Counted from the first letter of the stretch, positions 7,469-16,021 are shown. The stretch is DNA of 36,632 nucleotides from Anabaena sp. 4-3 (GCF_001597745.1 NZ_LUHJ01000056.1:63868-100499), one strand, 5' to 3'. Notes: generated from the sequence alone by a model not told the origin. Made by a program: numbers and translations.

Positions 7469-8953
7469 TTATGATGTGGCTGTTGCAAGCTCACAAAGTG
7501 TGGTGATCATCTCAGGAATTACCTGATTTAAATTCCCCGCGCCCAAAAATAGTGCCAAGTCTCCACGGTGCAGATTCTCCAAGAGAAACTCACACACTGA
7601 AGACAAAGTTGGTTGATATACTACCTGTGGATGTTCTTGAGCAATTGCTGCTGCCAATTGTTCTCCACTGATTTGTCCCAAATTTGGTTCGCCTGCACTG
7701 TAAATATCAGTTAGCACCACCAAATCAGCATGGGTGAAAGACTGAGCAAATTCTTCTAAAAACGCTAATGTGCGACTATAACGATGGGGTTGAAAGATAG
7801 CAACGACTCTTTGCCCTGGCCTAGCTTGCAGCCTGGCAGCAGCTAGCGTCGCCCGCAGTTCACTAGGATGATGTGCATAATCATCTATGAAAGTGATACC
7901 ATTCACTTCACCGCGAAACTCAAAGCGTCGTCTAGCACCTTCAAAGGTGGCGATGCCTTTGGCGATTTCACCAAATTCTAAACCCAAGTGGCGGCCTACT
8001 GCCACTGCTGCTAGAGCATTACTTAGGTTATGACGACTGAGTAATTTTAACTTCAACACGCCTAAAGCTTTACCTTTTTCCCATACTAGGGCGGTAGTAC
8101 CATCAGCACGATAATCGATGTTAGTGACGGTATAATCAGCGTTGGTGTCTGGATGTAAGCTATAGGTGATTGTGGGTTTGAGGCGATCGCCGGAGGCGTT
8201 GCGTAGCAAATCGCGCACTGTAGCACAATCAATACTGCCAATTAAGGTTTTGCAACCTTGGGCAAATTTTTGGAAGATATCAACTACTTCCTCTAATGTG
8301 TCGTAGTGGTCAGGATGATCTAATTCAATATTAGTAATTACGCCGATTTCAGGTGCGTGCTTGACTAAAGAACCATCAGATTCATCGGCTTCAGCCACTA
8401 AATAGGGGCTGTTTCCTAAACGAGCATTGCCTTCCCAAGCATTTACCTCACCACCTACAATAATTGTCGGATCTACACCAGCTTCTAGTAACATATAACC
8501 AATCATGCTACTGGTTGTAGTCTTACCGTGTGTTCCGGCTACAGCAATGCTATGGTGATCAGCTATCAAAGCTGCTAGTACATCGGAACGATGTAAAATT
8601 GGACAACCTAATTCCAGTGCGGCTTTGTATTCTAAATTTTGAGAGTTAATTGCTGTTGAACAAATGACTTGAGGTAGTTTTGTCTTATCAGTAGGAACAA
8701 ATTCTTGTGCTTTTAATTCTACTGCATTAGGCTCTCTCTGGGGATGAAAAAATTCCAGATTCCTAGCCTCTTGTCTACTAAAAATATGTGCTCCGATAGA
8801 TTCCAACTTCCGAGTAATATGATTTGGTCTTAGATCAGAACCTGATACTGGCAATTTACGTTTTGCCAGGATGTATGCCAGAGCAGACATACCAATCCCA
8901 CCAATTCCTATAAAATGAAATGGTCTACCGCTAAAATCTACCGTATTACTCAT
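7469..8953 (-). CDS. murC: UDP-N-acetylmuramate-L-alanine ligase
   Basis: An ATP-dependent Mur ligase that adds L-Ala to UDP-MurNAc, starting the peptide stem. Domains in order: an N-terminal Rossmann domain with HFIGIGGIGMSALAYILA (about 13-30) and VSGSD, a central ATPase domain with the P-loop AGTHGKTTT (about 138-146), ADESDGSL, ELDHPDHYD and RHNLSNALAAVAV, and a C-terminal domain with IDDYAHHPSELRAT and FQPHRYSRT. At 494 residues it is slightly longer than typical, partly because of an acidic insertion (about 68-90, QREPNAVELKAQEFVP) in the first domain. The ATG at 8953 has GAGGAG (8961-8966) upstream. It is the first gene of the likely murC-murB operon and is divergent from nadD. Confidence 0.95.
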   Translation of the reverse strand: MSNTVDFSGRPFHFIGIGGIGMSALAYILAKRKLPVSGSDLRPNHITRKLESIGAHIFSRQEARNLEFFHPQREPNAVELKAQEFVPTDKTKLPQVICSTAINSQNLEYKAALELGCPILHRSDVLAALIADHHSIAVAGTHGKTTTSSMIGYMLLEAGVDPTIIVGGEVNAWEGNARLGNSPYLVAEADESDGSLVKHAPEIGVITNIELDHPDHYDTLEEVVDIFQKFAQGCKTLIGSIDCATVRDLLRNASGDRLKPTITYSLHPDTNADYTVTNIDYRADGTTALVWEKGKALGVLKLKLLSRHNLSNALAAVAVGRHLGLEFGEIAKGIATFEGARRRFEFRGEVNGITFIDDYAHHPSELRATLAAARLQARPGQRVVAIFQPHRYSRTLAFLEEFAQSFTHADLVVLTDIYSAGEPNLGQISGEQLAAAIAQEHPQVVYQPTLSSVCEFLLENLHRGDLALFLGAGNLNQVIPEMITTLCELATATS

Positions 8954-9356
8954 TGATAACTCCTCTTAAACACCACACCAACATCACAAATGACACGCGT
9001 ATCATAACAGGATTTTGTTTTTTACCGTAACTACTTCCTATATCAAGTTCCACTTTGATATTCTCGGAAATTGTTACTGAGGTTTCGTTGATTGAGAATG
9101 ATTTTACCTTGGTTGCAGGTTTTTGCTATTTCTAAACTGTTTTTATGATTATTCAGGAACTTTCCCTGACATCGGGAAAGAAATCCTTGTAACTTGAAAT
9201 ACATATTGGGAAATTCCTCACTGGTGTTTGCTACATTAGTATATTTATTCGTAGCTAAGTCGCTTGATATTTTTCATCAAGCCAAGGCATGAATTGATTA
9301 AAAGATCATTGGCGGTGAAAATGATTCTCAGTAGCATCATCTCAAGGCATAACTAG
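8954..9356. promoter_or_regulatory. Divergent intergenic region between murC and nadD
   Basis: These 403 bp hold no ORF and must contain promoters for both murC (left) and nadD (right). A short palindrome, ATATCAA (about 9041) with TTGATAT (about 9056), stands out. I could not assign -10/-35 boxes with confidence. nadD has no strong SD (its ATG is preceded by GGCATAACTAG). Confidence 0.4.
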
Positions 9357-9974
9357 ATGCAGCAACTGGCGATTTTTGGAGGCACATTTGACCCAATTCA
9401 CTTGGGACACCTGCTTATAGCCGAGACAGCTTTGCATCAAGTACCTATAGAACAGGTAATTTGGGTGCCTTCACACCATCCCCCTCACAAAACAGCAGCT
9501 TTGTTTGAGCATCGGTTAGCAATGCTGCAATTAGCTACACAAGCTAACTCTGGATTTACCGTTTCACAGATAGAGACAAAACGCTCAGGAAATTCCTATG
9601 CCATCGACACATTAATCGATTTATATGCGTCTTATCCCAATAGTGATTGGTATTGGATAGTGGGATTGGATACCTTCCAAACCTTGCCACGTTGGTATCG
9701 TGGACGAGAAATAGCTCAAATGTGTAATTGGTTAATCGCACCCCGACTCCTAGGTGGTGAGAATATAGCTCAAAGTGAGTTAATATGCAAGCAAGTGAAA
9801 GAACAACTACAAGAGCAGTCAGTTACTATTCACTGGCAACTATTGAATACACCCTTAGTAGGAATTTCGTCAAGTTTAATTCGGAAATTTTCTGGCGAGG
9901 GCAGGTCAATTCGTTATTTAGTTCCTGAAGAGGTGAGATCCTACATCGATGATCACAACCTCTACAAGAGATAA
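9357..9974 (+). CDS. nadD: Nicotinate-nucleotide adenylyltransferase
   Basis: Transfers AMP from ATP to nicotinate mononucleotide to give deamido-NAD in NAD synthesis. The 205-residue protein is a nucleotidyltransferase of the NadD type: GGTFDPIHLGHLLIA near the N-terminus carries the T/HxGH motif, WVPSHHPPHK follows, then the substrate loop DWYWIVGLDTFQTLPRWYR, and the C-terminal ISSSLIRK motif (ISSTxIR type) for ATP binding. It is 127 bp upstream of the gap2 start on the same strand. NAD(P)-linked genes next to each other may be coincidence, but the order nadD-gap2 appears stable in related genomes as far as I recall. Confidence 0.92.
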   Translation: MQQLAIFGGTFDPIHLGHLLIAETALHQVPIEQVIWVPSHHPPHKTAALFEHRLAMLQLATQANSGFTVSQIETKRSGNSYAIDTLIDLYASYPNSDWYWIVGLDTFQTLPRWYRGREIAQMCNWLIAPRLLGGENIAQSELICKQVKEQLQEQSVTIHWQLLNTPLVGISSSLIRKFSGEGRSIRYLVPEEVRSYIDDHNLYKR

Positions 9975-10101
9975 ATCTGAAATAAAATATGTTTTTTTTT
10001 ATGGATCTAACACTTTATGGTTATAAATACTCTCCCCCTTTGCGATATGATTGGGGTCAAAGATATCAACTTATAGGCATAAATACAGAGGGCAAGACAC
10101 T

Positions 10102-11115
10102 GTGATTAGAGTCGCAATCAACGGTTTCGGGCGTATCGGACGTAACTTTGCACGTTGCTGGCTAGGTCGGGAAAATAGCAATATCGACCTTGTAGCTGTT
10201 AATGACACATCAGATCCTAGAACTAATGCTCACCTCCTGAAGTATGACTCCATGCTTGGGAAGTTAAAGGATGTTGACATTACTGCCGATGACAACTCTA
10301 TCATCGTTAACGGTAAGACCATTAAATGCGTATCTGATCGTAATCCAGAAAACTTGCCCTGGAAAGAATGGGAAATTGACCTGATTATCGAAGCAACAGG
10401 CGTATTTACCAGCAAGGAAGGAGCGTTAAAGCACGTTAATGCTGGAGCTAAAAAGGTGCTGATCACTGCCCCTGGTAAAAATGAAGATGGTACATTTGTG
10501 ATCGGTGTGAATCATCACGAGTATGACCACAACGTACACCACATTATCAGCAATGCCAGCTGTACAACTAACTGTTTGGCTCCCATTGCTAAGGTGTTGC
10601 ATGAGAAATTCGGCATCATCAAAGGTACGATGACTACCACCCACAGCTACACCGGTGATCAACGTTTATTAGACGCTTCTCACCGTGATGTACGCCGTGC
10701 AAGAGCAGCAGCTATTAACATTGTCCCCACCTCCACTGGTGCGGCGAAGGCTGTAGCATTAGTGATTCCAGAACTTAAAGGTAAGTTGAATGGTGTGGCT
10801 TTACGCGTACCCACTCCGAACGTCTCAATGGTAGATTTCGTCATTCAGGTTGAGAAGCGTACTATTACCGAAGAAGTCAACCAAGCCCTCAAAGATGCTG
10901 CTGAAGGGCCTCTCAAAGGCATTTTGGACTACAGCGAACTACCCTTGGTATCTTCTGATTATCAAGGTAGTGATGCTTCCTCTATCGTTGATGCTAACTT
11001 GACTTTGGTTATGGACAATGACCTAGTGAAAGTTATGGCTTGGTATGACAACGAGTGGGGCTATAGCCAACGGGTTCTAGATTTGGCGGAACTTGTAGCT
11101 CAAAAATGGGTTTAA
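10102..11115 (+). CDS. gap2: Glyceraldehyde-3-phosphate dehydrogenase Gap2 (photosynthetic, NADP/NAD)
   Basis: Reduces 1,3-bisphosphoglycerate in the Calvin cycle. The 337-residue product starts at GTG 10102, where [15 protein letters not shown] matches the family start. The longer ATG-initiated frame (10051) would add 17 poorly conserved residues and has no reason to be used. The NAD(P)-binding Rossmann domain comes first; the catalytic Cys is C154 in SNASCTTNC; the catalytic domain carries [11 protein letters not shown] and [12 protein letters not shown]. The segment [19 protein letters not shown], including Ser-His in the cofactor-specificity loop, is typical of plastid GapA/GapB and cyanobacterial Gap2 rather than NAD-only GAPDH. 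A second, different GAPDH (gap1 type) lies at the right edge of the window. The gene is followed by repeats, with no clear terminator. Confidence 0.94.
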   Translation: MIRVAINGFGRIGRNFARCWLGRENSNIDLVAVNDTSDPRTNAHLLKYDSMLGKLKDVDITADDNSIIVNGKTIKCVSDRNPENLPWKEWEIDLIIEATGVFTSKEGALKHVNAGAKKVLITAPGKNEDGTFVIGVNHHEYDHNVHHIISNASCTTNCLAPIAKVLHEKFGIIKGTMTTTHSYTGDQRLLDASHRDVRRARAAAINIVPTSTGAAKAVALVIPELKGKLNGVALRVPTPNVSMVDFVIQVEKRTITEEVNQALKDAAEGPLKGILDYSELPLVSSDYQGSDASSIVDANLTLVMDNDLVKVMAWYDNEWGYSQRVLDLAELVAQKWV

Positions 11116-11158
11116 TTAGTCATTAGTCATTAGTCCTTAGTCATTAGTCATGAGTCAT
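11116..11158. repeat. Heptamer array (ATTAGTC)n after gap2
   Basis: Five to six units of the TTAGTCA heptamer, one with a C substitution and the last degenerate, begin right at the gap2 stop codon. Same family as the array at 1626. Confidence 0.85.
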
Positions 11159-11185
11159 CTACTTAAGCAGATGGGTTTCAGTTTA

Positions 11186-11232
11186 GACTCTAGACTATTG
11201 ACACTGGACTATTGACACTGGACTCTAGACTA
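11186..11232. repeat. Nested direct repeat GACTATTGACACTG
   Basis: Two adjacent copies of ACTATTGACACTGG are flanked on both sides by GACTCTAGACTAT. It is a small compound tandem repeat with no coding potential, similar in style to the GACTGG repeats elsewhere. Confidence 0.65.
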
Positions 11233-11244
11233 TCAAAATATAGT

Positions 11245-11566
11245 GGGAGCGTGAGAAACCCTGCCTTTTAAGGAGGGGATGTAGCTTGCTTCCTCGCAGG
11301 GGTAACTCAACAGGTTTTAACCTGTTGTTTTAATACTAGATTTCTGGTAAAATCTCGCTCATGATGTTGGCGAAAACCCCATAACAAAAAACATCATCAG
11401 TTAATTAAAAGTAGCCGCACAGCCAAGTAATTGGTCGAGGCGGGTAGGACTGTTTGAGCCAGTCAAAGCCCCTTTGGGGCAGAACAAACATTGCGTAACC
11501 TGCTTATAGCAGGTGCAGCCATATCAGTTCAGAATCCTGGTTTTTCAAAGCCAGGAGAGTTCAATA
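11245..11566. mobile_element. Decayed IS200/IS605 (TnpB-type) element end
   Basis: Several structured pieces are packed here: a CCTTTTAAGG hairpin in a C-rich/G-rich frame (11259-11279), a perfect stem CAACAGG/CCTGTTG (11308-11327), ATGATGTT (11361-11368) pairing with AACATCAT (11390-11397), and a terminal hairpin TCCTGG (11535-11540) with CCAGGA (11551-11556) followed by GAGTTCAATA. The last is the layout of an IS605-type right end. A top-strand frame of about 30 codons ending at 11509 reads ...SRRVGLFEPVKAPLGQNKH..., resembling the tail after TnpB in cyanobacterial elements as I remember them. No intact TnpB or TnpA remains. It may be a deletion derivative (PATE/MITE-like) keeping the end and the omega-RNA region. 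Confidence 0.45.
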
Positions 11567-11567
11567 C

Positions 11568-11690
11568 AGGGCTTACGCAACTGGCATATTAGTAGGGTGC
11601 GTCAGATATCAAAAATACGTTTATTGACAGTATTTAAACGGTCTGAAGCACCCTACAAGACATCTGTAATGTGACACTTGTGTAAGTCCT
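11568..11690. mobile_element. 123-bp hairpin MITE with GGGTGCGTCAG core
   Basis: Outer inverted repeats AGGGCTTACGCAA (11568-11580) and TTGTGTAAGTCCT (11678-11690) match at 11 of 13 positions, the rest being G-U compatible. Inner arms TAGTAGGGTGCGTCAGA (11590-11606) and TCTGAAGCACCCTACAA (11642-11658) pair at 15 of 17. It ends 4 bp before the thiL stop codon, so it may form the 3' end of the thiL transcript. Core relatives lie at 21803-21865 and 26792-26852. Confidence 0.7.
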
Positions 11691-11694
11691 AATA

Positions 11695-12702
11695 TTAGCT
11701 AAAGTGCTGAAATCCCTGGCTGAGACTGAGAACTTGGTCAGGGATTTTGCTATTTTGATGGTGCAATATAACTTGGGGATGAGATGTAATAGTCCCTACA
11801 ATGGTGGCACCTTTACCTAATTGCTGTACCAAAATATCTGCTGCTGCTTTTGGTAAACACAGCACTAATTCAAAGTCTTCACCACCATAGAGTGCATATT
11901 CTAAAGATTTCTCGGTTGTTAACCAATTTTCAAATGCTGTGGGTAGAGGTATTTGTTCGCTGACTAAAACAGCACCAACTCGACTGGCGCGACAGATTTG
12001 TAAAACTGCATCTGCTAAACCATCACTGCTATCCATCCCAGCCACGGAAATGGGGAACAGGGGATGGGATTCTAAGATTTGCCAGAGGATGGGTAAGACA
12101 TCTAATCGCGGCTGAGGACGCTGGTGTGCGGTGATTAAAGCCGTCTTTTGCTCTAGGGTGAGGGTTTTACCTATTTCGGGGTGTAAGAGTAGTTGTAAGC
12201 CCGCGTGGGAGGCTCCATGAACACCTGTGACTACAATTGCATCCCCGACTTGAGCGGCAGAACGACGGATAATTTTATCAGGTTGGGCTTGTCCAAAGGC
12301 GGTAATGGAGATGCTGGTGACAGGCGATCGCACCACATCGCCGCCGACAATTGGGGTATGGTGTTTTTCCAGGCATTCTGTCATTCCCTGGTATAAACTT
12401 TCAACCCAAGTGACGCTTAAATCCCCTGGTAGTCCCAGTCCAACGGTGATTCCCAAGGGAATAGCACCCATTGCCGCCAAATCTGATAAATTAGCAGCCG
12501 CAGCCCGCCACCCGGCATCTGCGGGGGAAGTGGTGACATGACTAAAATGCACACCATCCACCAGCATATCGGTTGTGACGACTAAAGATTGCTCTGGGGC
12601 TGTCACCAATACCGCCGCATCATCGCCAATAATTTCTGGAGGGCAGAAACGTTGTAATTTTTCTAAAAGTCCTTGTTCGCCAATATCTTGAACTTTAGTC
12701 AT
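11695..12702 (-). CDS. thiL: Thiamine-monophosphate kinase
   Basis: Phosphorylates thiamine monophosphate to thiamine pyrophosphate, the last step of cofactor synthesis, with ATP and Mg. The 335 residues have the PurM/ThiL fold: IIGDDAAVL and VVTTDMLVDGVHF near the N-terminus, AAANLSDLAAMGA, GGDVVRSP, then MDSSDGLADAV and YGGEDFELVLCLP in the C-terminal half, which together supply the Asp residues of the Mg/ATP site. The ATG start (12700-12702) lies inside the first unit of a heptamer array and has no Shine-Dalgarno. The start is nevertheless supported because MTKVQDIGEQGLL resembles the usual N-terminus. It is divergent from the Uma2 gene at 12791. Confidence 0.93.
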   Translation of the reverse strand: MTKVQDIGEQGLLEKLQRFCPPEIIGDDAAVLVTAPEQSLVVTTDMLVDGVHFSHVTTSPADAGWRAAAANLSDLAAMGAIPLGITVGLGLPGDLSVTWVESLYQGMTECLEKHHTPIVGGDVVRSPVTSISITAFGQAQPDKIIRRSAAQVGDAIVVTGVHGASHAGLQLLLHPEIGKTLTLEQKTALITAHQRPQPRLDVLPILWQILESHPLFPISVAGMDSSDGLADAVLQICRASRVGAVLVSEQIPLPTAFENWLTTEKSLEYALYGGEDFELVLCLPKAAADILVQQLGKGATIVGTITSHPQVILHHQNSKIPDQVLSLSQGFQHFS

Positions 12703-12729
12703 TAGTCATTAGTCATTAGTCATTAGTCA
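12695..12729. repeat. Heptamer array overlapping the thiL start
   Basis: Four to five TTAGTCA units. On the minus strand each unit reads ATGACTA and so contains an ATG, but reading from the upstream ATGs meets TAA after four codons; only the last opens thiL. The array is therefore the thiL ribosome-binding region. Confidence 0.85.
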
Positions 12730-12790
12730 ACCGTCAACACTCAACAGCCCCTCAGTTTAAAATCAGGGTATTGTTTAGGGATTTGTTGGG

Positions 12791-13363
12791 ATGGTCGCAA
12801 TACCAGTACAAAATCTCACATTTAAAGAATACTTAACTTATGATGATGGCAGTGGTTTTCATTATGAACTGGTGGATGGCAGGCTGGAATTAATGAACCC
12901 CCCTACAATTGAACATTTTTTGATTGCTAAATTCCTTGAGCAATTTTTGGATGCAGAAATCAAACGCTTAAATTTACCTTGGTTAACTTTTCGGGAAGCT
13001 GGGGTGAGGACGGGCAGAAATAAATCTAGGTTGACTGATTTGTGTGTGGTAACACAGGAGCAAGCTAGAGAATTGCTCAAGGTTTCAGCCGTGTTTGAGA
13101 CACCGCCATTAATGATTGTAGAGGTGGTGAGTCCAGATTCCATCAAGCGGGACTATCGTTATAAGCGTTCGGAATATGCAGCTTTGGAAGTGCCGGAATA
13201 TTGGATTGTAGACCCGTTAGAAGGGAAGATTTCTGTACTGTTCTTAGAAGAAGGGTTATATGAGGAGAGAGTATTTACTGGTAACGAGCAAATTGGATCA
13301 CGGACGTTTGGAGAAATAGCGATCGCTGTTGAGCAGGTGTTAGCATCTGGGAGTTTGGGTTAA
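12791..13363 (+). CDS. Uma2 family protein (PD-(D/E)XK nuclease-like)
   Basis: A member of the Uma2/DUF820 family, hugely expanded in cyanobacteria, with a restriction-endonuclease-like fold and unknown biological role. The 190 residues show the family pattern: LTFKEYLTYDD start, YELVDGRLELMNPPTIEHFLI, an acidic site with Asp in SRLTDLCVV, then PPLMIVEVVSPDSIKRDYRYKRSEYAALEVPEYWIVDP, where the Glu of IVEV and the Lys of YKRSEY are expected active-site positions. ATG at 12791 is preceded by TTGGG only. It is monocistronic and divergent from thiL. A second paralogue is at 21089. Nuclease activity is inferred from fold only. Confidence 0.85.
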   Translation: MVAIPVQNLTFKEYLTYDDGSGFHYELVDGRLELMNPPTIEHFLIAKFLEQFLDAEIKRLNLPWLTFREAGVRTGRNKSRLTDLCVVTQEQARELLKVSAVFETPPLMIVEVVSPDSIKRDYRYKRSEYAALEVPEYWIVDPLEGKISVLFLEEGLYEERVFTGNEQIGSRTFGEIAIAVEQVLASGSLG

Positions 13364-13382
13364 ATGAAAAAAATTTGGTCGT

Positions 13383-13432
13383 GTTTGTAGTAAGCACTTT
13401 AGTGCTGATCAACTAAAGTGCTTACTACAAAC
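13383..13432. repeat. Perfect 21-bp inverted repeat between convergent genes
   Basis: The 21-nt arm starting GTTTGTAGTAAGCACTTTAG (13383-13403) is exactly complementary to 13412-13432, with an 8-nt loop. It sits between the convergent Uma2 and cyclophilin genes. A relative with GGACTTTAGTCC in place of GCACTTTAGTGC is at 20898-20917, so this is a dispersed hairpin family. It lacks a T-run but could act as a two-way transcript end. Confidence 0.75.
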
Positions 13433-13441
13433 TTGATGTAT

Positions 13442-14548
13442 TTATGCGTTTTGGGGTTGAACTAAGTTTTCTATACCCTGAACTACGGAGGCTGATTCGA
13501 TTTTGTCACCAGCTTTGAGTTTATCTAAAATCTCTTTGCCTTCGATGAGATAGCCAAAAACTGAGTAACGTCCATCTAGTAAGTTACGTCCGGCTGGGGT
13601 AAGTTCTGGTTCAAACAAGAAAAAGAAAACTTGGGAAGAACCGCCATTAACTTGGCTTTCGGGACGAGCCATAGCTAATGCACCAAAGGAGGAGAAGGGT
13701 AATACTGGCATATCCAAATAACGACCAGCTTGTTCTAGGGTAATACCATAGGTTGGTTTTTCATCGCCTTCTACCAGGATTTCTAGGGGAATGGCGCGAT
13801 ATTTACCTGTTTTGGGGTCAATAAAACCTTGTTCTTTTCCTGGTGGATCTCCAGTTTGTAGGACGTAAGATTCTTCTGAACGGGTAAATTCTAAACCGTT
13901 ATAAAAACCACGTTGCACTAAATCGACAAAGTTACCAGCTGTGACAGGCGCGCTGTAACCATCCACTACTAAAGTTAAATCACCTTTGTTGGTTTTAATG
14001 GCGATGGTGGCGCGTCCTTGAAGTTGGGGAAGGTTACTGTACTCTTCGGGAACTTCAAAGGGGAATTCCTTCACCATTGATTCTTCTAATAGAGATACCA
14101 AATCCAGTAGTTTGGCTCTCTCTTGCAGAATTTGTTCTTTATCTTTGACTTGCGCCAATTCTTGGCTTTTTTCCACACCAGACTTCAAGTCATTAATCCA
14201 AGCTTCGGCTTGAGGTTGGCGTTCTTCCGGAACGCTTGCTAGGATTTGTGAAGGTTTATCAAGAACGCGGGATGCTTTACTTAGGTCTTTAGAGACAGCA
14301 CCCCAGCGTCGGTTGGCTCGCAGTTGGTTAGAAATATCTTCTAGACTGGCTTGCAGTTCACGCACTGGTTTATTGTCTATCGGGAGTGCATAACGCAATA
14401 AAGCTTTGCCGTCAGTGATTGCATTTCCAGATGGCAGGGCGGCGTTACTGGAAGGAGTCCAGCCAGCTGTATTTATGCCTAAAAATATTGTTACCAACAG
14501 TATGACGGTGAGGCTGTTCTTCAGCCAGGATTTTAATAAATTAAACAT
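13442..14548 (-). CDS. Exported cyclophilin-type peptidyl-prolyl isomerase (TLP40-like)
   Basis: Catalyses cis-trans isomerisation of Xaa-Pro bonds, most likely in the thylakoid lumen or periplasm. I start at ATG 14548 (368 aa) because MFNLLKSWLKNSLTVILLVT is a classic signal peptide, with cleavage expected near SSNA-A (about 36); an upstream ATG at 14602 would add 18 residues. A helical region (about 45-165, with ELQASLEDISNQLRANRRWG and KDKEQILQERAKLL) precedes the cyclophilin domain from about 178 (AIKTNKGDLTLVVDGYSAP, GFYNGLEFTR, SQVFFFLFEPELTP, GRYSVFGYLIEG). This architecture is that of plant TLP40 and its cyanobacterial relatives. The usual catalytic FHR-type Arg appears as FTR, so the active site may be changed. 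It is divergent from efp. Confidence 0.85.
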   Translation of the reverse strand: MFNLLKSWLKNSLTVILLVTIFLGINTAGWTPSSNAALPSGNAITDGKALLRYALPIDNKPVRELQASLEDISNQLRANRRWGAVSKDLSKASRVLDKPSQILASVPEERQPQAEAWINDLKSGVEKSQELAQVKDKEQILQERAKLLDLVSLLEESMVKEFPFEVPEEYSNLPQLQGRATIAIKTNKGDLTLVVDGYSAPVTAGNFVDLVQRGFYNGLEFTRSEESYVLQTGDPPGKEQGFIDPKTGKYRAIPLEILVEGDEKPTYGITLEQAGRYLDMPVLPFSSFGALAMARPESQVNGGSSQVFFFLFEPELTPAGRNLLDGRYSVFGYLIEGKEILDKLKAGDKIESASVVQGIENLVQPQNA

Positions 14549-14636
14549 GGGACGGCTCAAATGCAGCATCAAATTGTTGACTAGGCGTAACCCATCAATC
14601 ATCTTCCCACAGTACGAGTCTTGAAGAGTTAGGAAA

Positions 14637-14741
14637 TCGGGACTGGGGAGTGGGAAAGCAGGGGGGGCAGGGGAGCGGAGGGAGCGGAGGAAGCGGAGGA
14701 GAGAAACTAATGACTAATGACTAATGACTAATGACTAATTA
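14637..14741. repeat. Purine-rich block plus heptamer array
   Basis: 14637-14704 is a G/A run built of GGAGCGGAGG-like units including seven consecutive Gs. It is followed directly by (CTAATGA)n at 14707-14741, the complement of the TTAGTCA heptamer. It fills the region between the divergent cyclophilin gene and efp. The orientation is the mirror image of the pair at 1626-1745. Confidence 0.8.
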
Positions 14742-14803
14742 CCTAATTACCGCCCTGGAAGGGTACAATAAATGCCGATTGTCTTCCACGATTTAAAAGC
14801 TTC

Positions 14804-15361
14804 ATGATTTCTAGTAACGATTTTCGACCCGGTGTATCCATTGTCTTAGATGGGTCTGTATGGCGAGTGATAGATTTTCTACACGTTAAGCCTGGTAAGG
14901 GTTCTGCTTTTGTCAGGACGACTATTAAAAATGTTCAAACTGGGAAGGTTTTAGAAAGAACTTTCCGGGCTGGGGAAACTGTACCACAAGCTACTCTGGA
15001 AAAAATCACGATGCAGCATACCTATAAAGAAGGCGATGAGTTCGTCTTTATGGATATGGAAAGCTATGAAGAGGGTAGATTGAGTGCTGCACAAATTGGC
15101 GATCGCGTCAAATACCTCAAGGAAGGTATGGAGGTGAACGTCATTCGTTGGGGCGAACAGGTGCTAGAAGTGGAACTACCCAACTCTGTAGTTTTGGAAG
15201 TGACTCAAACAGATCCAGGTGTGAAAGGTGACACTGCTACAGGTGGTACTAAACCTGCGACTGTGGAAACTGGGGCTACAGTCATGGTTCCTTTGTTTAT
15301 TTCTCAAGGGGAACGTATCAAGATTGATACCCGTGATGATAAATATTTAGGCAGGGAATAA
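14804..15361 (+). CDS. efp: Translation elongation factor P
   Basis: Binds the ribosome between P and E sites and relieves stalling at polyproline. The 185 residues fill the usual length with the KOW-like N-domain followed by two OB domains. The tip loop [13 protein letters not shown] places Lys at residue 32, the position that is beta-lysylated or otherwise modified in other bacteria. The C-terminal signature [16 protein letters not shown] and the end [14 protein letters not shown] are typical. A TACAAT at about 14766 could be its -10. accB follows after 108 bp on the same strand, and efp-accB adjacency is common in cyanobacteria and many other bacteria. A small hairpin AATCCC/GGGATT (15394-15411) lies between. 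Confidence 0.96.
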   Translation: MISSNDFRPGVSIVLDGSVWRVIDFLHVKPGKGSAFVRTTIKNVQTGKVLERTFRAGETVPQATLEKITMQHTYKEGDEFVFMDMESYEEGRLSAAQIGDRVKYLKEGMEVNVIRWGEQVLEVELPNSVVLEVTQTDPGVKGDTATGGTKPATVETGATVMVPLFISQGERIKIDTRDDKYLGRE

Positions 15362-15469
15362 ATTGTACTCATTTCTGAGTCAATCCCGATTTCAATCCCT
15401 CTAGGGGGATTAAATCCCTGCCAAACTTTAAGATTCTTAATTTACGGACAGGTCGAGGTAAGAAAAACT

Positions 15470-16021
15470 GTGCCATTGGACTTTAATGAAATCCGTCAAC
15501 TGCTGGCAACTATTGCACAAACAGATATTGCAGAAGTCACGCTCAAAAGTGATGACTTTGAACTAACGGTACGCAAAGCTGTTAGTGTCAGTAATCAAAT
15601 TGTGTCGGTTAGTCAAGCAGGATTGGGCGGTGTGGTTGGTTCGGGTTTGCCACCGGTTGTAACCACTGCAACCCCAGCAGCACCAACTCCAGCACCGGAG
15701 GTGGTGAGCCGTGTTGATAGTGCGATCGCTAGTTCTAGCGCACAGCTAGGCGGCAATCCTCCGTCCACAAATGACCAAAAATTAGTAGAAGTGTCTTCCC
15801 CGATGGTAGGAACTTTTTATCGGGCTTCTGCACCAGGGGAAGCACCATTTGTAGAAGTGGGCGATCGCGTGCGTAAAGGGCAAACTGTCTGTATCATCGA
15901 AGCGATGAAGCTGATGAACGAAATTGAGGCTGAGGTTTCCGGGCAAGTCATGGAAATTCTCATCGAAAATGGTCAACCGGTAGAATATAACCAGCCTTTA
16001 ATGAGAATTAACCCTGATTAA
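15470..16021 (+). CDS. accB: Biotin carboxyl carrier protein of acetyl-CoA carboxylase
   Basis: Carries the biotin that shuttles CO2 between the carboxylase subunits in the first step of fatty-acid synthesis. The 183 residues have an N-terminal helical domain ([21 protein letters not shown]), a Pro/Ala-rich linker (about 60-85, including [11 protein letters not shown]), and a C-terminal biotinyl domain with [20 protein letters not shown] and [17 protein letters not shown]147 in EAMKLM is the biotinylated residue. The start is GTG at 15470 with GAGGT (15455-15459) upstream. It forms a likely transcription unit with efp and possibly with the ArsR-type regulator 77 bp downstream. Confidence 0.95.
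   Translation: MPLDFNEIRQLLATIAQTDIAEVTLKSDDFELTVRKAVSVSNQIVSVSQAGLGGVVGSGLPPVVTTATPAAPTPAPEVVSRVDSAIASSSAQLGGNPPSTNDQKLVEVSSPMVGTFYRASAPGEAPFVEVGDRVRKGQTVCIIEAMKLMNEIEAEVSGQVMEILIENGQPVEYNQPLMRINPD

Noticed and set aside
10051-10101. ATG start 51 bp upstream for gap2
   Set aside because: Adds 17 residues ahead of [14 protein letters not shown], which is the normal N-terminus of the family; the GTG at 10102 is preferred.
11308-11331. Terminator for gap2 (CAACAGG/CCTGTTG stem with TTTT)
   Set aside because: It is nearly 200 bp beyond the gap2 stop and within the IS-relic; the stem could end a read-through transcript but is better explained as part of the element.
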